Of a stretch of DNA of 64,000 bases, positions 8,514-15,539 are shown in pieces. Within the stretch, counting starts at the first letter, position 1; the number at the start of each line of letters is the position of its first letter. This stretch comes from Rhodococcoides trifolii (GTDB lineage: Bacteria; Actinomycetota; Actinomycetes; Mycobacteriales; Mycobacteriaceae): NCBI RefSeq assembly GCF_014635345.1, contig NZ_BMCU01000001.1:1302001-1366000 (forward strand), given 5' to 3'. The position numbers were made by a program, and so were the translations under genes. A model generated the notes under the pieces. The model was given only the letters and a program-made list of their open reading frames with translations. It was not told the origin of the DNA and did no database searches.

Positions 8514-9683
8514 CTAGGAACGACCCCGAAGTTTTTTCTCGGTCGGGGTCGGGAAGGTCGGTACGACGGGCATGCCGTCGAGTACTGCCGTCAGCCTTTC
8601 GGCCTCGGCGTCGACCGCTGTGGCTGCGGCGCTGCCGATGTCGTCGAACAGCTCGGTCAGAACCTCACCGGTCGAGCTGACGGACCACCCGCCCACGATG
8701 CGACCGTCCGACCAGACGGTCGGCCCGATGTTGCCGAACGTGTCGAACAGCTTGGGTCCGTGATCGCCGAGGTACCAGTCGCGGCGTTTCCACCCCATCG
8801 GTGTGGGGTCGAGGGACGGCAGGAGTGCAATGCCGGGTGCCTTCCTCGGAAACTGCGTGTCGGGCAGCATGATTCCAGCGCCCTCGCTGAGTTCGACGTC
8901 GACGATGTCGATCGCCGATACCGCCGAACGCGTCTGCGTCTTGTTCCACCCGGTCCACCACTGCAGATCCTCGAACGTGGCCGGCCCGAACACCTCGAGC
9001 CAGCGTCGCGCCAATTCCGTTCGCGCAGTGGCTTCGTCGAGATGGGGGACGCCGTCTGGGTACCAGTGCTCGATCGGTGCCCACGTGTGATGGCGTGACG
9101 TCCACTTGCCGCGGGGCTCGGACCGGACCATGTGGCCTTCGGCGGCGAGCATGACGAGCACCTGCGAGGTGACGTTCTGCTTGACGTCGTAGGCCTTGTC
9201 CGTGGTGGGCAGCAGCGCGGTACGCAGGCCGGGGACCGCGGCGGACAGTTCGGCGCCGGTTGCCGTTCCGAGCTCTCGCAGTTTGGCAAGTGTGTCTCGC
9301 TCGACATCGGCGAGCCACGCGTCGACGTCGTCGACCACCGGATCGGTCGGCAGGGTGGTCACCTGCTTCACCAGCCGTGCGCGCATCACCCTGGCCACTC
9401 CCACACTGGCCGCGGAGTGAATCATCGGCACGTCGTCGTTGGCCACCACGAACATGGTTCTGCGCATGCCCATCATGCGAAGGAGGCTGCGCTGCTGGTA
9501 CATCGACGCCCGGATGTCGTCGACGGTGATTTTTCGTGACCTCGCGAAGATCGACAAATACACGCTGGCAGGGTCGGTGGCGTGCAACGCGAGCAGGGCC
9601 GAGACGACATCTTCCGGCCGAGTCTGCTGGGCGAGGTGAGTGCGCGTCAGTCGTGCCCGTCGCTGGGCGTCGGTGATCTTCAC
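8514..9683 (-). CDS. AlkZ-like winged-helix DNA-binding protein (HTH_42)
   Basis: A 389-residue protein of the AlkZ/YcaQ superfamily (PF06224): tandem winged helices, an LLRMMGMRRTMFVV core strand and the late GGWSVSS segment. Family members AlkZ and YcaQ are DNA glycosylases that unhook alkylated or crosslinked bases. The catalytic Q-x-Q or Q-x-D of those enzymes is not evident here; the equivalent early loop reads LHATDPAS, as in the large uncharacterised actinobacterial branch. Function in DNA repair is therefore uncertain. It starts with ATG 9683 and precedes the Nramp-like gene in the same transcript. Confidence 0.75.
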   Translation of the reverse strand: MKITDAQRRARLTRTHLAQQTRPEDVVSALLALHATDPASVYLSIFARSRKITVDDIRASMYQQRSLLRMMGMRRTMFVVANDDVPMIHSAASVGVARVMRARLVKQVTTLPTDPVVDDVDAWLADVERDTLAKLRELGTATGAELSAAVPGLRTALLPTTDKAYDVKQNVTSQVLVMLAAEGHMVRSEPRGKWTSRHHTWAPIEHWYPDGVPHLDEATARTELARRWLEVFGPATFEDLQWWTGWNKTQTRSAVSAIDIVDVELSEGAGIMLPDTQFPRKAPGIALLPSLDPTPMGWKRRDWYLGDHGPKLFDTFGNIGPTVWSDGRIVGGWSVSSTGEVLTELFDDIGSAAATAVDAEAERLTAVLDGMPVVPTFPTPTEKKLRGRS

Positions 9684-9737
9684 GGTGTCAGTGTGACGGG
9701 TTCGGGGGTTGGGGGCGATAGTCCGACGGAGGCGCGC

Positions 9738-10058
9738 TTATTCGGAGTTCGTGAGCCTCTCGGCGTTCTGGGCCTCGGTCTCGGCGTAGGCGCGGCCAGC
9801 GGCGAGGAAGGTTTCGTGCATTCGGTCGGCGATGTCGATGTGCTGCTGGATCACCGATGCGAAAGACCGGTCGGAGCCGACTGCAAGCTGGAGGAACTTG
9901 TTGCCGAGCAGCTGGCCGGAGGGGAGGGTGCCGAAAGCGTCGAGCCGGACGAATCTGCTTGCCTGGTACTTGAGATCCCGAAGCTTGTCGCCATACTCCC
10001 TCCACGCATCAGCGCAGGTTTCCGCGGCGCCTGGCTCGATACTCAACGGTTCTGTCAT
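9738..10058 (-). CDS. type VII secretion-like helical small protein (EspC/WXG-like)
   Basis: A 106-residue all-helical protein starting at ATG 10058 with GAGGG 8 nt upstream. It has a central loop LPSGQLLGN between two long helices and a C-terminal YAETEAQN, matching the Y-x-x-x-D/E general type VII export signal. The helix-loop-helix layout and the position next to a DUF3558 lipoprotein are common for ESX-associated EspC-like proteins in Rhodococcus and Nocardia. No ESX machinery is in the window, so secretion would rely on a distant locus. It starts 16 nt after the lipoprotein stop, forming a two-gene operon. The family assignment is inferred from pattern, not from strong identity. Confidence 0.65.
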   Translation of the reverse strand: MTEPLSIEPGAAETCADAWREYGDKLRDLKYQASRFVRLDAFGTLPSGQLLGNKFLQLAVGSDRSFASVIQQHIDIADRMHETFLAAGRAYAETEAQNAERLTNSE

Positions 10059-10074
10059 GAATGCACCCTCAGTC

Positions 10075-10587
10075 TTATCTCCGGAGAACGGGGTCAAGTA
10101 CGTTCGCAGATCGCACCGCAACAGCGCACGGGTCTTCAGCCTTAGCGAGCCCACCCTTGGTATCGATGCTGACGACGATTGCGCCCCGTGTCCATGCGAA
10201 TGCCACTTCGCAGACGTCCCGGTTTGTATCACTTTTGTCGATGTAGCTCACTGCATCACGTGCGCCGACCGGAACGGTTTGAAAATCGTAGCTTTGCGGG
10301 TTGTCCTTGATTTGCTGAAATGTATGCGTCGTGGACAAGACGGTCAGGTAGAACCAACCCGCGTCCCAGCCGCACAAATCCCAATCCTCCGCCTCCACCC
10401 CGAAGTAATCCCTCGCCACCACGTCGTCCGGATCCGCCCCCGCCGCTCGCACCGACTCTGCCGGGATCTCGCACGGGTCGAACAGTTCGAAGCTGTTCGC
10501 GTCGACCACCGGTGTTCCGGCCACGGTCTGACCACTGCATCCCGCCACGAGAGCCAGGCCCACCACCGCAACGCCTAGTCGACGCAT
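10075..10587 (-). CDS. DUF3558 family lipoprotein
   Basis: A 170-residue secreted lipoprotein. The N-terminus is a classical lipobox signal (LALVAGCSG, acylated Cys17). The mature part matches DUF3558: FDPCEIPAESV near the start, a conserved Cys in DLCGW and a late DPCAVAVRSANVL. DUF3558 proteins are common in mycolata, often beside type VII substrates; their function is unknown. ATG 10587 is preceded by AGGGGGTGGGGA. It is cotranscribed with the small helical protein downstream. Confidence 0.85.
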   Translation of the reverse strand: MRRLGVAVVGLALVAGCSGQTVAGTPVVDANSFELFDPCEIPAESVRAAGADPDDVVARDYFGVEAEDWDLCGWDAGWFYLTVLSTTHTFQQIKDNPQSYDFQTVPVGARDAVSYIDKSDTNRDVCEVAFAWTRGAIVVSIDTKGGLAKAEDPCAVAVRSANVLDPVLRR

Positions 10588-10672
10588 TCCCCACCCCCTG
10601 AGAACTTGGACGCATTGGGCACCGTATCGGTTCCCCGTGTTCTGCGCATGCAGGTCACCGCGTCCTGCAGCG

Positions 10673-10942
10673 CTAATCGTCAGTTTCTGAAGCGACGCCC
10701 TCGAGTTCTACAGATTCGACGTCGCCGCGACGCGCCTGGTTGATGCTCTCGTAGATATGACGGGCGTTAGTCGGGCTGGAAAGCAGGTGCAAAGTGGTCA
10801 GCATGGCGCCGTGATCCGACGTCGACATCAGCACGGCATCACCCGCGTCCGACTTGATGGCAATGGGTTCCGCACCGTTCGCGGCAGCGTCGACGAGGTC
10901 TTGGAAGTGGGTCAGTGCGTCGGCGAAGGTGACTGTCTTCAT
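10673..10942 (-). CDS. Phd/YefM family antitoxin, apparently without its toxin
   Basis: An 89-residue protein with the YefM/Phd plan: N-terminal DNA-binding fold (MKTVTFADALTHFQDLVDAA) followed by the toxin-neutralising tail (LLSSPTNARHIYESINQARRGD), close in pattern to E. coli YefM. ATG 10942 is supported by AGGAGA 5 nt upstream; the in-frame ATG at 11089 would add an implausible basic leader. YefM partners (YoeB/Txe) are normally encoded immediately downstream, but the 85 nt after the stop hold no gene and the next gene is the DUF3558 lipoprotein. It is therefore an orphan antitoxin or a stand-alone autorepressor. Confidence 0.8.
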   Translation of the reverse strand: MKTVTFADALTHFQDLVDAAANGAEPIAIKSDAGDAVLMSTSDHGAMLTTLHLLSSPTNARHIYESINQARRGDVESVELEGVASETDD

Positions 10943-11029
10943 ATAGATCTCCTGGTCTCGAATGGGCAGTAGAACAGATTTACACAGATCTGGAAGTTCG
11001 ACCAGCCTTTGAGGCCTCACCTCGAGCCC

Positions 11030-11062
11030 TCTGCTCTGAGCAGACCCGCTGCCCACAGCAGA
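11030..11062. promoter_or_regulatory. tandem palindromes upstream of the clpP paralogue operon
   Basis: TCTGCT-CTG-AGCAGA at 11030-11044 is a perfect inverted repeat. A weaker copy, GCTGCC-CAC-AGCAGA, follows at 11048-11062, ending 41 nt before the clpP start. The same motif, TCTGCT-CAC-AGCAGA, is upstream of the PopR/ClgR-like regulator at 12636-12650. This is the expected layout for operators of that regulator. Confidence 0.7.
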
Positions 11063-11103
11063 ACCACTGGCGCACAACACAACCCGCATTCGACACTTGG
11101 GTC

Positions 11104-11712
11104 ATGAGCGAATCACCGCGAATGTTCCCGCCCGAACTCCGTAATCAACTACTGCGCCACCGCGTCCTTGTCCTCGACGGTGTACTCGACGACGACAACG
11201 GAACTGTCCTCACTACTCACCTCCTCACCCTTGCCGCAGAGAATCCCTCGGCCGACATCGCGCTGTGGATCCATTCGCCCGGCGGATCGGTGCCCTCCAT
11301 GCTGGCCATCCGCGACGTCATGCGTCTCGTCCCGTGCGACGTGTCGACCCTGGCTCTCGGATTGGCCTGCAGCGCCGGTCAATTCCTGTTATCGTCCGGG
11401 ACACCCGGCAAGCGATTCGCCCTGCCGCACTCGCGGATTCTGATGCACCAGGGATCGTCCGGGATCGGAGGATCCGCCGTCGAGGTGGAGGTGCAGGCGA
11501 ACGACCTGCGGCACACGCGCGACACCGTGCTCGGTCTGATTGCAGACGACACCGGCCAGACCCGTGAGCAGATCTTCGAGGACTCGCTGCACGACCGATG
11601 GTTCACCGCCGACGCCGCCCGCGACTACGGCTTCGTCGACGCCATCGTCGACTCGTTCGATCAAGTCATGCCCGCTCGACGGGCGTCCTTCGGAATGGCG
11701 GTGGCCCGATGA
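11104..11712 (+). CDS. clpP: ClpP-family serine protease paralogue, catalytically intact
   Basis: A 202-residue ClpP-fold protease subunit. The catalytic triad is present: Ser90 (GLACSAGQFLL), His115 (RILMHQG) and Asp164 (LHDRWFTADAARDYG). ClpP rings degrade unfolded or tagged proteins with ClpX or ClpC unfoldases. This is not the housekeeping clpP1P2 type: it lacks the typical N-terminal propeptide and axial loop spacing, and it pairs with a second, inactive ClpP. Its stop overlaps the next gene by 4 nt (ATGA). The start ATG 11104 has no strong ribosome site. The best comparison is Streptomyces clpP3-clpP4 beside popR. Confidence 0.88.
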   Translation: MSESPRMFPPELRNQLLRHRVLVLDGVLDDDNGTVLTTHLLTLAAENPSADIALWIHSPGGSVPSMLAIRDVMRLVPCDVSTLALGLACSAGQFLLSSGTPGKRFALPHSRILMHQGSSGIGGSAVEVEVQANDLRHTRDTVLGLIADDTGQTREQIFEDSLHDRWFTADAARDYGFVDAIVDSFDQVMPARRASFGMAVAR

Positions 11713-12296
11713 GCACGTACACGATTCCCAATGTCATCACGCGAGATTCGCGGGGCGAACGCGTCGTCGACGTGTATTCGCACCTGCTCAGCGAGCGAAT
11801 CGTCTACCTCGGAACCGGCATCGACGCGGGCGTTGCGAACGCGTTGATCGCGCAATTGCTGCACCTAGAGGCGGATTCTCCCGACCAAGAGATCTCGATG
11901 TACATCAACTGCGAGGGCGGCGACACCGCCGCGATGCTCGCTGTCTACGACACCATGCAGTTCATCGGATCACCGGTTGCAACAACATGTGTGGGGCAAG
12001 CGGTCGCGGCGGGAGCGGTACTGCTGGCCGCAGGAGCGCCGGGACGACGATCAGCGCTCACGCACAGCCGGGTGGTATTGCACCAGCCTGCGGCGCAGGG
12101 TCGCGGCACCATTCCGGACCTCATCCTCGCCGCCGACGAGGTGGTTCGGGTGCGCTCGGAAATGGAAGCGATTCTGGCCAAGCACACGGGCCGCGATGCG
12201 CAGACGCTCCGTCACGACACCGACCGCGACCTGGTGCTGACGGCATCGGCCGCACTCGCCTATGGCGTCGTCGATCAGGTATTGGAACGCCGCTAA
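11709..12296 (+). CDS. ClpP paralogue lacking the catalytic serine (ClpR-like pseudoenzyme)
   Basis: A 195-residue ClpP-fold subunit. The oxyanion/nucleophile region reads VGQAVAAGAVLLAAG where active ClpPs have GQAASMGA, so the nucleophile is Ala100. His125 (VVLHQP) and Asp174 (TDRDLVLTAS) remain. The codons (GTC GCG GCG GGA) leave no Ser nearby. By analogy with cyanobacterial and plastid ClpR, it probably forms mixed rings with the intact subunit encoded just before it and tunes assembly or substrate access. It overlaps the preceding stop by 4 nt, implying translational coupling and fixed stoichiometry, and converges with the regulator gene by a 3-nt overlap. Confidence 0.88.
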   Translation: MSTYTIPNVITRDSRGERVVDVYSHLLSERIVYLGTGIDAGVANALIAQLLHLEADSPDQEISMYINCEGGDTAAMLAVYDTMQFIGSPVATTCVGQAVAAGAVLLAAGAPGRRSALTHSRVVLHQPAAQGRGTIPDLILAADEVVRVRSEMEAILAKHTGRDAQTLRHDTDRDLVLTASAALAYGVVDQVLERR

Positions 12297-12595
12297 GCGG
12301 CGAGAAGGGTTGCGCCACCGCGCGATAGATCCTGGTGCGCCTGGCCGGCGATCTCCGCCATGGACGTCCCCAGCGCGCCGACGACGGCCGCGAGGATCTC
12401 GCTCGACGCATCCTTGCGGCCCCGTTCGAGTTCGGACAGGTACTGCGGCGAGATGCCGGCCCGCGCTGCGGTCTCGGTCAAGGTGCTTTTCCGACTCTGC
12501 CGGCGCTCGCGCAATCGTTTGCCGACAACCTCGCGCCAGAGGGGTTCGACGGTGCGCGCTGCTCGACGTTCATCGATTCGAATGACCTCGCCCAT
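12293..12595 (-). CDS. XRE-family regulator of the PopR/ClgR type
   Basis: A 100-residue single-domain helix-turn-helix protein. The core LTETAARAGISPQYLSELERGRKDASSEILAAV closely follows the ClgR/PopR pattern (E-x-S-x-x-Y-L-S-E-x-E-R-G-R-K-x-A-S-S-E). These actinobacterial activators control clp protease genes and are themselves Clp substrates. It is convergent with the clpP pair and shares the operator motif TCTGCT-N3-AGCAGA with them. The C-terminal end, TLLAA, ends in the hydrophobic Ala-Ala degron typical of ClgR/PopR and ssrA-like tags, fitting feedback degradation by ClpP. Confidence 0.85.
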   Translation of the reverse strand: MGEVIRIDERRAARTVEPLWREVVGKRLRERRQSRKSTLTETAARAGISPQYLSELERGRKDASSEILAAVVGALGTSMAEIAGQAHQDLSRGGATLLAA

Positions 12596-12635
12596 GACCG
12601 AACCCTAGCCCCGACGCCCCGAACTGGTCGGCCGT

Positions 12636-12650
12636 TCTGCTCACAGCAGA
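12636..12650. promoter_or_regulatory. palindrome TCTGCT-N3-AGCAGA before the PopR-like gene
   Basis: A perfect 6+6 inverted repeat, 41 nt upstream of the regulator start (12595, minus strand) and 24 nt upstream of the divergent DUF2332-like gene. It is identical in both arms to the clpP site at 11030-11044, suggesting autoregulation. Confidence 0.7.
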
Positions 12651-12673
12651 GACACGGCGCCTAGGGTCATCGG

Positions 12674-13348
12674 GTGCCCACGTCGAAGAAGGTCCGCGCC
12701 GTGTCGGGTCGCCATTCCGTGCTGTATCCGGCCATCGTCGAGGCGGCGCGACGGGTCGACGCGACCGCGGTGGGATTGATCGACGTCGAATGCGGCGCGG
12801 GTCTGAATTTGATCGTCGACCGTGTCGGCATCTCGTACGGCAGCGGACACACGTTGGGCGACATGGCCTCTCCCGTTCAGGTGTCGGCTCGGGTCGTCGG
12901 CGAGCGTTCTGTGCCCAGCGGTTCGATTCCGCCGGTGGTTGCTCGAATCGGTGTGGACTCTGACCCGGTCGACACCGGCGGATACCCGTCCGCCGAGGCA
13001 GAGCTGCTCGCGTCGACTCCTCATCTTCTGTTGCGCTCCAGCGTGTCCGATGCGATCGGCAGGGTGCCGGTCGATGCGATACCGATCGTGACGACGACGT
13101 GGGCGCTGTCGCGGTTGTCGCGTGAGCACCGGCTGCGTTTCCTCGAGGAACTGCGGGGGGCGAGTCGCCCGCTGGCGTGGGTGTCGGCAGAGGGAGTCGG
13201 CGTCGCCCCTGATGTTCCGACGCTCGGAGACCGTCCGGCATCCGGTCACAGCATCATCGGGGTGGCCGTCGTCGATGACGGAATGGTGCACGCAGAGGCA
13301 GTGGGTCGGTGCTGGTCGAAGGGCGCTGTGCTGTCCTGGCTGGTCTGA
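12674..13348 (+). CDS. DUF2332-like protein, N-terminally short
   Basis: 224 residues from GTG 12674. GLIDVECGAGLNLIVDRVGISYGSG matches the glycine-rich S-adenosylmethionine-like motif of DUF2332. Later segments (ARIGVDSDPVDT, IPIVTTTWALSRLSREHRLRFLEEL, PLAWVSAEG) also match in order. DUF2332 proteins are usually about 330 residues. The first ~100, including the conserved N-terminal helical part, are missing, and an in-frame TAG at 12662 prevents extension. It is either a degenerate remnant or a short subfamily. Function unknown; a methyltransferase-like fold is possible. Confidence 0.65.
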   Translation: MPTSKKVRAVSGRHSVLYPAIVEAARRVDATAVGLIDVECGAGLNLIVDRVGISYGSGHTLGDMASPVQVSARVVGERSVPSGSIPPVVARIGVDSDPVDTGGYPSAEAELLASTPHLLLRSSVSDAIGRVPVDAIPIVTTTWALSRLSREHRLRFLEELRGASRPLAWVSAEGVGVAPDVPTLGDRPASGHSIIGVAVVDDGMVHAEAVGRCWSKGAVLSWLV

Positions 13349-13349
13349 G

Positions 13350-13769
13350 TCAGGTATCGAGAAGTTCGAGCGTCCGGGAATCGGGACCGTCGTAGAACTT
13401 GGCGATGACGTCGTCGAGCAGCGTCTCGTTCTCGGCTACCTGCGCGAACAGCGTCATGGATGAGCGCAGTTTGAGGTCGTCTGGTGAGCCGAGAATCGCC
13501 GAAATATTGGTGCTCGTGCTGTCCAACAACGCCTGGCTGCACTCCCGTAAGCGAGCTCCCAGAATCGGATGTGCAAGGTACGCAACCGCTTCTGCTTTGT
13601 TTGCGATGGCGAAGAATTGGGATGTCGCCGTCATCCCGAGGCCGGCGATCTGCGGGAAGACGAACCACATCCAGTGGCTTCGCTTGCGCTCGGCTTTCAG
13701 CTCCGCGAGGGCCGTCTCGTAGACGGTCTCCTGCGCGTCGGTGAATCGGGTGATGTCGACGTCGGTCAT
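13350..13769 (-). CDS. DUF1810 family protein
   Basis: A 139-residue protein matching DUF1810: F-x-x-AQETVYETALAEL, then SHWMWFVFPQIAGLG, YLAHPILGARLRECSQALL and LRSSMTLFAQV. These small proteins are predicted calpastatin-like by old annotation, but the real function is unknown. ATG 13769 has GAGAG at -9; the longer ORF start at 13922 has no support. It converges with the DUF2332-like gene (1-nt gap) and is divergent from the deaminase gene. Confidence 0.85.
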   Translation of the reverse strand: MTDVDITRFTDAQETVYETALAELKAERKRSHWMWFVFPQIAGLGMTATSQFFAIANKAEAVAYLAHPILGARLRECSQALLDSTSTNISAILGSPDDLKLRSSMTLFAQVAENETLLDDVIAKFYDGPDSRTLELLDT

Positions 13770-13797
13770 GGCACTCTCATCGTATGGAGCAGAGCAG

Positions 13798-14253
13798 TTG
13801 AGCACCACCGACCACCTGGCCCGCAGTATCGAGCTCGCGGCGGAAGCGGGCGGGCATGGAAACCGCCCGTATGGCGCGGTCATCGTTGCGGCGTCCGGCG
13901 ATATCCTGGCCGAGGGCCGCAACGAGGTCGCTGCGACCGGTGACGTGACCGCCCACGCCGAGCTGATGGCGATTCAGCAGCTCACGGCCGGTCAGCTCGC
14001 GGGTGCAACTGTGTACGCCAGTGGCGAGCCCTGCCCGATGTGTGCGGCGGCGTGCGTGTGGGCAGGTGTCGCTCGAATCGTCTTTGCGGCGTCGGCGTCG
14101 GCGTGCGCCGCGGTTCTGTCGGAGGGGCCGCGGATCGAGCTGTCGTGTGCGGATGTTGCCGGCGCCTACGTCGAGGTCGAAGGCCCCGCCCGGGAGAGCG
14201 ACGCGGTGGAGGCGATGCGGGCGTCGATCCTTACGCCAACTGAGCAGACGTAG
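13798..14253 (+). CDS. zinc-dependent nucleoside/guanine deaminase family (CMP/dCMP deaminase fold)
   Basis: A 151-residue cytidine-deaminase-fold enzyme. Zinc motifs are HAEL (His-Ala-Glu, catalytic Glu) and PCPMCAAAC (two Cys ligands), with 28 residues between them as in guanine deaminases and TadA-like proteins. It most resembles nucleoside deaminases acting on guanine or small bases. I chose TTG 13798 because GGAG lies 8 nt upstream. An in-frame ATG at 13768 overlaps the DUF1810 start and has no ribosome site. The substrate is not determined. Confidence 0.8.
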   Translation: MSTTDHLARSIELAAEAGGHGNRPYGAVIVAASGDILAEGRNEVAATGDVTAHAELMAIQQLTAGQLAGATVYASGEPCPMCAAACVWAGVARIVFAASASACAAVLSEGPRIELSCADVAGAYVEVEGPARESDAVEAMRASILTPTEQT

Positions 14254-14411
14254 GCCGACGCTGTAGCGCACGCGTACGTCTGGCCAGTGCGCGTACTGAT
14301 CGGCGACCTCCACCGACGTGATCAACCTCTCGATCCGGAATAGCTCGACCCGTCCTGGAAGTTACCGACAGTAATTGTCCAAACTTCAATGACGGAAAGA
14401 GTTCGAACCAC

Positions 14412-15485
14412 ATGAAGTTGTTTACCCCGTTGGAGCTCGGTGACCTGAAGCTGGCGAACAGGCTGGTCATGGCGCCACTGACCCGTACACGATCCGGCCA
14501 GGACGGAATTCCCGGCCCGCTCGTCGTCGAGCACTACCGTCAGCGTGCGTCGCTCGGACTGATCGTGACCGAGGGGACGTATCCCACTCACGCAGGTCAG
14601 GGCTTCCCCGGACAGCCAGGACTCGTCACCCCCGAGCAGATCGAGGGATGGCGGAACGTCGCGGAGGCAGTGCACGCCGAGGGCGGATTGATCGTCGCCC
14701 AGGTCATGCATGCGGGACGGGTGACGCACGAGGCGACGACGGGTGGCCGCGAGGTCGTCGGTCCGAGCGCCATCGCCATCGAGGGCGAGACTCACACGTA
14801 CGAGGGCAAGAAGCCGTACCCGGTGCCGCATGCGCTGAGCGCAGACGAGCTGCAGACGGTGATCGCGGACTTCGTGCAGGCGTCGAAGAACGCGATCGAC
14901 GCAGGCTTGGACGGTGTCGAGATCCATTCCGCGAACGGTTACCTCCTTCACGAGTTCCTTTCGCCGGCCTCCAACGTTCGCGACGACACGTACGGTGGCT
15001 CGCCCGAGAACCGTGCGCGACTCGTGGCCGAAGTGGTCGAGGCGGTAGTGGCGGAACTCGGCGCAGGACGCGTCGGCATTCGCATTTCCCCCGAACACAA
15101 CATTCAGGACGCGCTGGAGACGGACCGAGACGACGTGCGGGCGACGTATCGCGCGCTGGTCGACCGGATCGCGCCGCTGGGACTCGCGTACCTCAGTGTG
15201 CTGCACAAGGATCCGAAGGGCGCACTGGTGCAGGACCTGCGCCAGGCCTTCGGCGGTCCTTTCCTGGTGAACAGTGGCTTCGGTGAGATCACCACCCGTG
15301 ACGAAGCAGTGGCTCTCGCGGAAGACGGGATCGGCGACGCAATCGTCGTCGGACGTCCCGCGATCGCAAACCCGGACTTGGCATACCGGTGGCGTGAAGA
15401 TCTGCCGCTGAACGCGCCGGACCAGAACACGTTCTACACCGACGGCGCAAAGGGTTACACGGATTACCCTGCCCTGCAGCACTGA
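14412..15485 (+). CDS. old yellow enzyme family alkene reductase
   Basis: A 357-residue FMN-dependent ene-reductase. Seen: the N-terminal barrel strand RLVMAPLTRTRS, the substrate-anion-binding His and Asn in EIHSANGYLLHEFLSP, the NRARL signature after YGGSPE, and the C-terminal phosphate-binding IVVGRPAIANPDL. This class reduces alpha/beta-unsaturated carbonyls, nitrate esters and similar electrophiles with NADPH. It stands alone with 158 nt of upstream sequence and ends at a strong hairpin (15500-15530). Confidence 0.93.
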   Translation: MKLFTPLELGDLKLANRLVMAPLTRTRSGQDGIPGPLVVEHYRQRASLGLIVTEGTYPTHAGQGFPGQPGLVTPEQIEGWRNVAEAVHAEGGLIVAQVMHAGRVTHEATTGGREVVGPSAIAIEGETHTYEGKKPYPVPHALSADELQTVIADFVQASKNAIDAGLDGVEIHSANGYLLHEFLSPASNVRDDTYGGSPENRARLVAEVVEAVVAELGAGRVGIRISPEHNIQDALETDRDDVRATYRALVDRIAPLGLAYLSVLHKDPKGALVQDLRQAFGGPFLVNSGFGEITTRDEAVALAEDGIGDAIVVGRPAIANPDLAYRWREDLPLNAPDQNTFYTDGAKGYTDYPALQH

Positions 15486-15499
15486 CGGATGACGACGCG

Positions 15500-15530
15500 A
15501 CGGCCCGCACCACCACAGGGTGCGGGCCGT
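15500..15530. terminator. bidirectional terminator between ene-reductase and kinase-aldolase genes
   Basis: A 12-bp perfect stem, ACGGCCCGCACC/GGTGCGGGCCGT, with a 7-nt loop. It lies 15 nt after the + strand stop (15485) and 10 nt after the minus-strand stop (15540), in position to serve both convergent genes. Confidence 0.85.
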
Positions 15531-15539
15531 CTGCGTTTG

